A stretch of DNA of 64,000 bases, from positions 2,179,481 to 2,243,480 of the forward strand of contig OZ026608.1 in assembly GCA_964020085.1 (NCBI GenBank). The letters run 5' to 3'. The translations under genes and the position numbers were made by a program. Of the stretch, positions 57,763 to 64,000 are shown one piece after another. The notes beneath the pieces are model-generated. The model ran no database searches. It saw nothing but the letters and a program-made list of their open reading frames with translations, and had not been told where the DNA came from. Numbering within the stretch: the stretch's first letter is position 1; the number at the start of each line of letters is the position of its first letter. This DNA comes from Micromussa lordhowensis (Eukaryota > Cnidaria > Anthozoa > Scleractinia > Lobophylliidae).

Positions 57763-60029
57763 ATGGCGGATATTTGCGTGGCCTTCCAACGGGTTTGCGA
57801 GACTTTCAAAATCGTCGATTTGAATGCTTTTCAGCGAGAAGCTATGGAATATTTCGTGAAGAAAAAGGTGGACGTCTTCGTTAATCTACCGACTGGGTAC
57901 GGCAAGTCGCTTATTTATCAAGCTTTGCCTTTGGTTTTCGACGTGACACGCAACAGCACAGGACATGTTGTTGTGGTCATTTCTCCTCTTGTGAATTTGA
58001 TGAAAGACCAAGTGGAAAGTCTCCAGAAACTCGGTATCCCTGCTGTAAGCCTGAGCGATATTGCTGACAGAGAGGCTAGAGCTCTCGAAGATGGACGGTA
58101 TAGAGTCGTTTATGGAACTCCGGAGGCTTGGTTGAACAATGAACGTTGGCGTAAAATGCTGTCAAGCGATATTTACACATCCAAATTGTGTGCCATCGCA
58201 GTCGATGAAGCTCATATCATTAAACAATGGTAAGGAATTTGTAAATATGCGTTAACCTGTCACTTTTAAGATTAAATCTGAATCTCACTTTTCATTATAA
58301 ATGAATCATTTGTGTTGCAAGAAACAACTTACAGTTGTACATGTAGTTTTCTTTCTGCTGTCATATAAAAGCAGTATATATAGAGACAAAGACAGTAATA
58401 CTGTAGCAGTCTTTTTCAGCAGTGTCCAACAGGCTCTATTTTCTTGAACTCTATTCATATTAATCAAATATCACTGCATTAATGCTTCGGTTTCAAAGTT
58501 TAATTTGTGTCTGGTCAATAATCTATAAACATACATGTATTTTGACCTTTTTATCACTGTTACTGGGCATTTAAGTTATTTAAATGCTTTACTGCTTTTT
58601 CAGGGGAACTTCTAACAACAGCAGTATGGCAGCATTTCGAGAAACCTACTTTGAACTTCATGAGTTTAGGTCTCTTGCCCCATCAGTAAAGATCATTGCT
58701 TTAACAGCTACTGCAACCAGTTCAACAAAAAAAACAATCATAGATGTGTTGCGGATGGAAAGCCCCCACACTATTTTTGAGAATCCAAGCAAGCCAAACG
58801 TTGCATATTCAGTGTATTACATACCCAAGGATAAGATGTTAGACGATTATTTTCAGTGGTTGGCCGATGAACTCTTGATGCAGAGGACCAGCTCCACCCG
58901 GACCATTATATACTGTCAGACAATCAAGCAATGTGGTTTAATCTACTCAACTTTAAAAGCAATGTTAGGAAACAAGATTTTCCTGGGTGAAATAAATGAT
59001 CGGAGAAATGTCCTTATTGAAATGCTGCACTCCTGTACACCTGAGGCAAACAAGGAAGCAATACTTCAGGCTTTTCGGGATGCAAATTCAGGGCTGAGAG
59101 TTTTGGTTGCAACCATAGCATTCGGGATGGGCGTTGACTGCAAAGGTGTTTACAGAACTGTTCATTTTGGCCCATCTAAGAACATAGAATCCTACATCCA
59201 GGAAACTGGTCGTGCAGGAAGAGATGGTAAACAAAGTGTGGCTTTTCTTATCTATCAGGGAATTCTACTCAATCATGTGGATAAAGACATGAAAGAATAT
59301 GTTAAAACTGTAGACTGTAGGCGGAAAACTCTGCTTAGTAATTTTGAAAACTCATCAGCGGTGACCTACCCTCAGCCAATGCATTTTTGCTGTGACAATT
59401 GTGCAATTACTTGCAAATGCGGCTCATCTGATTGTGGATACTTTACGAGATTTCCCGGCAGTGTACCCAAAAATGCAACTGGTGTCTCTAAGCGTACTAG
59501 ACTTGGAACTCAGGATCAGAAGAACAGTCTTTTCAAGTGTCTTACAAATTACCATAAGTCACTTGTAATTAACTTAAAAAAGAAGTCTACCAATGAACAA
59601 GTTAAGACATTAACTGACCCTCAATTTCTTCTGGGATTTTCAGAAATTCAAATTGCCCAAGTTTTAGACAATTGTGAAAACATCTTTACACTTCAGGACG
59701 TTTTGGACAAAGTAGAAATATGGGACTTGAAACATGCCCATAAGATTATTGAACTGATGAGTCAAGTGTATGGTGACATTGGCGAGATTGATGACTGTAT
59801 GTTTGAGTGTGACATTTCTTCAACTGAACTTGATCAGTTTGATGATGCATGGAACAGGGAGTGGGATGATTTGATTCAAGATGAATCCCTATTTGAACTG
59901 GCAATAGACAACCTTTCTTTTTCTCAACTGGAAATGTCAGCAAATGTATCTCATGAACAGTCGGCAAATATTGAAGTACCCATGGCAGCCTTAGATGCAC
60001 TTCAAAATTTTTGTTTCCCAATTGAATAA
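57763..60029 (+). CDS. RecQ-like superfamily II DNA helicase, 630 aa, two exons
   Basis: Exons 57763-58229 and 58604-60029, with a 374-base intron and matching phase 2. It unwinds DNA 3' to 5' using ATP. Visible motifs: FQREAMEYF (motif 0 region), NLPTGYGKSLIYQ (Walker A), SPLVNLMKDQV (Ia), AVDEAHIIKQW (DEAH box, motif II), ALTATAT (III), TRTIIYCQTIKQC (IV), VATIAFGMGVD (V), YIQETGRAGRDG (VI). A Cys cluster, FCCDNCAITCKCGSSDCG, fits the RecQ zinc site. No winged-helix or HRDC domain is evident, and the protein is shorter than BLM or WRN. The ATG at 57763 is the first in frame. The gene is intact. Its tail faces the DUF6589 gene; such helicases also occur inside some DNA transposons, so it may be mobile rather than a host repair gene. 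Confidence 0.9.
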
Positions 60030-60841
60030 GTGCCCTCTAGCAATTACTTGAGGCTTGACTTGAGGCTGTCGTCAGGAGCTAAGCTTAATGGTTTGATCTA
60101 CATACCCATAAAGAACTTGTTTTTATGTGATCAAATGAAACTTTTAATCTTCCCAGTCAAAACGTTTGTGGCAAAACCCCTTAAATAATAACTAAGTGTA
60201 TCCCCCTATGCAGATGCTCTTTGGGCATGTCATGCAACCTTCATCCCCCCTAATCCATGAACAAGATTGAATGACAGCAAAAAAAGTAAATGTGTGTAAT
60301 CTATTATATTTTCACATCCACACATTTAAATGGTTATTGACATTCGTTATAACCATGGAAACCAGCAATATTGAAAAAGTTCTGTTCACCGATTAAAAGT
60401 CCAAGTTATTGCAGTATTACAGAATTCTCTGTGTACATAACGAAACAATAAAATTCAGCCTAACACAATAGACCTCGGCACGAGGCTCTGGGGAATAAAC
60501 CCCCACAAACTCTGTAGTTATTCCCCAGAGCCTCGTACTGAGGTCTATTGTTTTAGGCTGAATTTTAATATATCGAAATGGGTCTATTAAATTACATAAT
60601 ATGTCATCACTTCGCTCACCATATGTGGTAAACAAGAACAAATGTTGTTAAAGGATATCAATATTATTTACCTCTCAAAAGAAACAGTAAGGGTAAAATA
60701 TGTGTTCATTGCAAATTGTACAAATTAAGAACCACTATTAAAGTCCAAAGTCCTGCTGCTAGAAAGTAGGCAGTCACTGCCATAAGCCAGTCACAACAGG
60801 GTTAAAGCGCATCTGTAAGAAGGATAATACATGTATTAAAA
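60030..60841. other. Convergent intergenic space between helicase and DUF6589 genes
   Basis: Holds the downstream copy of the TTTGGGC repeat (60,203-60,250), a hairpin MITE (60,443-60,592), and the presumed 3' UTRs of both genes. No further gene is seen. Confidence 0.6.
60443..60592. repeat. Hairpin MITE, TCGATATATTAAAATTCA family, copy 3
   Basis: Near-identical to 39,634-39,785, with the same AATAGACCTC..GAGGCTCTGGGGAATAA stem and TTTAATATATCGAAATGGGT end. The left end is slightly truncated (starts AATAAAATTCAGCC). Confidence 0.85.
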
Positions 60842-63753
60842 TTATCTTGCTCTATTGCCCTGAAGCATGTTTTTCTTATGTTGGTTTATCCACTTATAAA
60901 GGGATGACATGTCCACTGACTTGAATGGGTCCCTTTCAAAGTCAGCAAAGCAATGGTAAGATCGACCTGGATGCTCAGTGAACACATCAATTTGTCTAAT
61001 ACGCTTGAGCAATTCCTCAATGTCATTTTCCAATGAACTGCTTGTGTGTCGTCCAGATTTTCGAATGCGGTTTACACTTTGGTCCATGTTGTCAAACATT
61101 GCTCTTGACCCACTCTCTGAATTACAAATGCGCTGCACTGCCTTCTCTGTTAAATTAGGTCCGAGATTCTTGCAACTTCCCTTGACATAGCAGTTAGAAT
61201 GCTCCACTTCTAAGTCCGAAGGAATGTTGTTGCCTCTGCCTCCTTTATTGTTTACACCCCGATTCCAAACAAACCTTTCACTTTCTCTTGGCGAAAGAAC
61301 AGAGTGGACAAGAAAGGATTGATAAAGACACTCTAATGCATACTTGTTACTGGCTTGGCCATCAGCTTTGCAGTACAACAGCATGTATTTATATTGCCGC
61401 ATTAGCCTCTTACCATCTGCCTCCTTAACAGCATCTAGGAAATTGATGAAAAACAGCCCATCACCAAGCAAAGCACAATTGTAATTGTATACATCATCAC
61501 TGCTCAGTGTGGGTTTAGAGGTTGACTTCGCTGAATCTGGCAGCCCTTGAGATGAAGCACCTTGAACTTCTGGAGGAGGGCCATGTGTCAATTCATGCCT
61601 TCTCCTGCTTGCACCATCATACTTAAATGAAAATTGACAGCCAGGAAATCGACATGGGAATCTGCCATCTGTAGTGCGGTCTTGTTGGTCTTGCACATCT
61701 TGTGTTTGCTGACTGGTCAGGATGTCATCAAGAAGCCTATTGACAGCATCATCATTAAAGACAAACTTATCTACAATTAATGAGGCAGCTTTGTGTAAGT
61801 ACTGCAATCTTCTAACTTTGGGTTGATTGCTGATGTCTGCAGGTAATGGCAGCTTGGATGGCTGGCTTTCTTTGTCTGCAAAACCAAGTACTGACATGGC
61901 GGCAGCCAGAACTCTTGACTTGAGCACAACAAGAAGGAAGTCCCTGTCAGCACGGTAAGCTGTGTGTGGGTCTGACTTGACATTCCTCCGATTTATCAGG
62001 ATGCGGTCAGAATTTAAAGTACAGCTGTCGCTCTCAGATTTACCAGAAAAGAACTTCTTGAAGAGCAGCTGTAAAGTAAGATCAAAAGAGGAGGAATGTT
62101 GATTGTCATTAACAGAAATATTTCACAAATTGACTACTCTTTTGTGGGGTACACTAGGAAACCATATCTATCTACCCTGGGATGTAAAATCAAATAAATA
62201 TTTTAGTTTTAGTTTAGTTTAAGCTGTTTAAGGTAGGGCCTTTAGCCTCAAATTGCTCCAGGATAAATAAAGAATTTACCTATCAATCCAGGGCCGTAGC
62301 CAGAAAAAAATTTTGACTGAGGCAATGTCTATGAATAACTTATGACTGAGGCAATCAGTCCATGGTTGAGTTCTCTTCCTAGGTATTAGGTACTATAAAC
62401 AACAAAAGCCAAAGAAATGACCAAGGCAAGTGCCTCGGTTGGCCTGTTACTAGCTACGGCGGTGCAATCTATGTAAGTCAACACAAAACAAAATCACTAC
62501 TAATTAGATCAATTTTAATTGAAAATATTAAACTTACAGACAAAATCTTAACACCAGCATGCCAATCACCCAGTTGTGAAGTAATTCCCTCCAAGCGATC
62601 TTTGGGAGAATAGCCATTAGCAACTGAGGAGATAACATTCACAGCCCTCTCTATTGTCAGTTGATCTCCTGCGAAAAGTTGGGGGTCATATCCACCATCT
62701 GCTGTTTGGGGAAGATAGTTATGGAACTGTTGCAGAATGGCTAGCATATCTTCATTCTTGTTTTCATTCTTGAAGATAACACCCAGTGGAACCTGGATAA
62801 AAAAAAATATAAGATTAAAACACTTGCTTTGGAATAGACATGCTGGCTAGTTTAGTGGCAATTTAACATGAGGCTATATAACTGGTATATTTGTTTTGTT
62901 TTGTCTCTTCTACTGGGCAAACCTGCCCAGAGGGAAGGAGCACAAACAGGACTCAGGTCCCATGTAAGTAGATCAATACAATTTTGTCAAGTTATATTTT
63001 TTAAACAAAGAGACCGTTGTTACCATTTAACAAATGGCACATTATTACTTTGTATATGCAAAATAAAGTTAGTTTCTAAGACAACCTGCAATACATGTGA
63101 TAGCTTCAACTGATTTACAAGAGAGTATTTACCTTAACTGACTTCTGTGACATCTCCTTGGAGTACTTGTGAGGCATGTGCCGCATACATGCATCTTTCA
63201 ATGGTTGAAAAGCATCAAAATATTCCACAAGCATCCTAGAGACTAAAACAATGTAATTAAACCTTTGCCTTAGTTGATCACTTGCATTTGGCAAAAATGT
63301 CACATTTGGCACTGTTTGTAGATCTTGTTGGGGAGCTTCATTTGATAACAAATTCCCTGAAACCCTGTTCAGAAACATTTGATGGTTGACCCAATGGACA
63401 TCTCTGTTCTGTTTTGCCATGGTCATGTTCTTCCGTGGAATTTCCAAATCAATATTGTCAAAAGCAATAACAAACCCCGGGTGACAACTGACTTTGTGTT
63501 CCTTCAAGGATTGTTTTGCTTGGATTGACAAATTTTGAGCTGGGCATTCCTCTGCACAAGAGTCAGGAGAACAAACATGGGATGCAGCACTAGCTCTCTC
63601 TTGCAGTTCCTTTGTTTTCAAGTTTTCTCTTGAAATTCTTTCTTTGGCAGCTTTGAGTGGTCTGTCAAAGCTCTCCCCCAAGGAATCCAGCTTGGATAAC
63701 ACATTCTTGTTGGAACTTGTCACCTTGAGCTTAGATAATCGGTCAAGAGTTCC
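60842..63753 (-). CDS. DUF6589 protein with C2H2 zinc finger, 3' three exons (likely transposase)
   Basis: Exons 63753-63133, 62792-62538 and 62068-60842 (stop), all phase 0, about 700 residues; the 5' end lies beyond the window. Family text: AFDNIDLEIPRKNM, then QNRDVHWVNHQMFLNRVSGN, VPLGVIFKNENKN, GDQLTIERA, LEGITSQLGDWHAGVKIL, NRRNVKSDPHTAY, ALLGDGLFFINFLDAV and DLEVEHSNCYVKG. A C2H2 finger (C-x4-C-x13-H-x3-H, CRFPGC..RRRHELTHG) sits in the last exon between the two halves. The family is widespread and multi-copy in cnidarians and is catalogued as of unknown function; a role as a DDE transposase is an inference. It is convergent with the RecQ-like helicase. The start of the first listed exon rests on a modest acceptor. 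Confidence 0.85.
62285..62465. repeat. Dispersed repeat in a DUF6589 intron
   Basis: CCAGGGCCGTAGCCAG and the inverse-like TAGCTACGGCGGTG bound the segment. Inside, ATGACTGAGGCAAT and TTCTCTTCCTAGG match, in reverse, the repeat at 4,868-4,985. Confidence 0.5.
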
Positions 63754-64000
63754 CTTCAAGCAAGAAAAAGTAATATGTTTCTTGATCAGAAATACCTACC
63801 ATTTCAGTTATCATTTGCGAATTACTTTAACATGATTGGCTGAGAGCAGGCCAATTTATTGCTAGTTTTTAATTCAGTTGCACTGCAATTAATACAGACA
63901 TGTTCTTCCTTTTCTCAGTCATATTATAAATGAGTAATTATATGGAAGCTCGAGCAATTAAGAATTTTTGCCACTCTGCTGAATTAACCTAACTTTGAAA
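63754..64000. other. Intron of the DUF6589 gene at the window edge
   Basis: AT-rich, with no exon recognised; the gene's upstream exons should lie beyond 64,000. Confidence 0.5.

Overview
The window looks like nuclear DNA of a cnidarian, most likely an anthozoan such as a stony coral. The signs are intron-rich genes with standard GT-AG junctions, modular secreted proteins (MACPF, discoidin, EGF, fibronectin type II), single-exon class A receptors, and many hairpin MITEs together with Penelope, LINE and SINE remnants, a DUF6589 gene and an integrase-core gene. The organism is an inference; no rRNA or barcode sequence is present.

Layout. 1-9,010: 3' part of a large modular secreted gene on the + strand (shared C-terminal unit, Cys-rich exon, two discoidin domains, EGF, two FN2 modules). 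9,010-13,236: intergenic. 13,237-24,280: a complete 11-exon paralogue (899 codons) with signal peptide, MACPF domain and the same C-terminal unit, but ending before the accessory modules. 26,631-27,692, 38,144-39,613 and 51,404-52,390 (minus): three related single-exon class A GPCRs. Between the first two lies a near-perfect 4,110-bp tandem duplication (29,412-37,631) with no intact gene. 39,924-41,735: a 5'-truncated Penelope-like element with inverted terminal copies, hammerhead-like motifs and a 14-bp target-site duplication. 44,612-47,250 (minus): the 3' five exons of an unrecognised helical gene, surrounded by MITEs. 53,705-54,016: a minisatellite. 55,478-57,310 (minus): a broken integrase-core gene carrying two MITE insertions, one of them in frame. 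57,763-60,029 (+): a two-exon RecQ-like helicase. 60,842-63,753 (minus, running off the window): a DUF6589 protein with a C2H2 finger.

How the parts relate. The first two genes are tandem paralogues; one carries extra adhesion and carbohydrate-binding modules joined by phase-1 introns. The receptors share unusual TM6 wording and appear to be a local expansion. The convergent RecQ helicase and DUF6589 pair at the right end is the best candidate for a mobile system: it fits, by inference, a helicase-encoding DNA transposon of the Academ type. MITEs sharing a TAGCCTGCG terminus and 9-bp duplications link the MACPF intron to the integrase pseudogene, and in the latter one copy was inserted in frame.

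Exon boundaries were set by hand from splice sites and reading phase; every multi-exon model keeps an open frame across its joins. No database search was possible, so family names rest on motif recognition.
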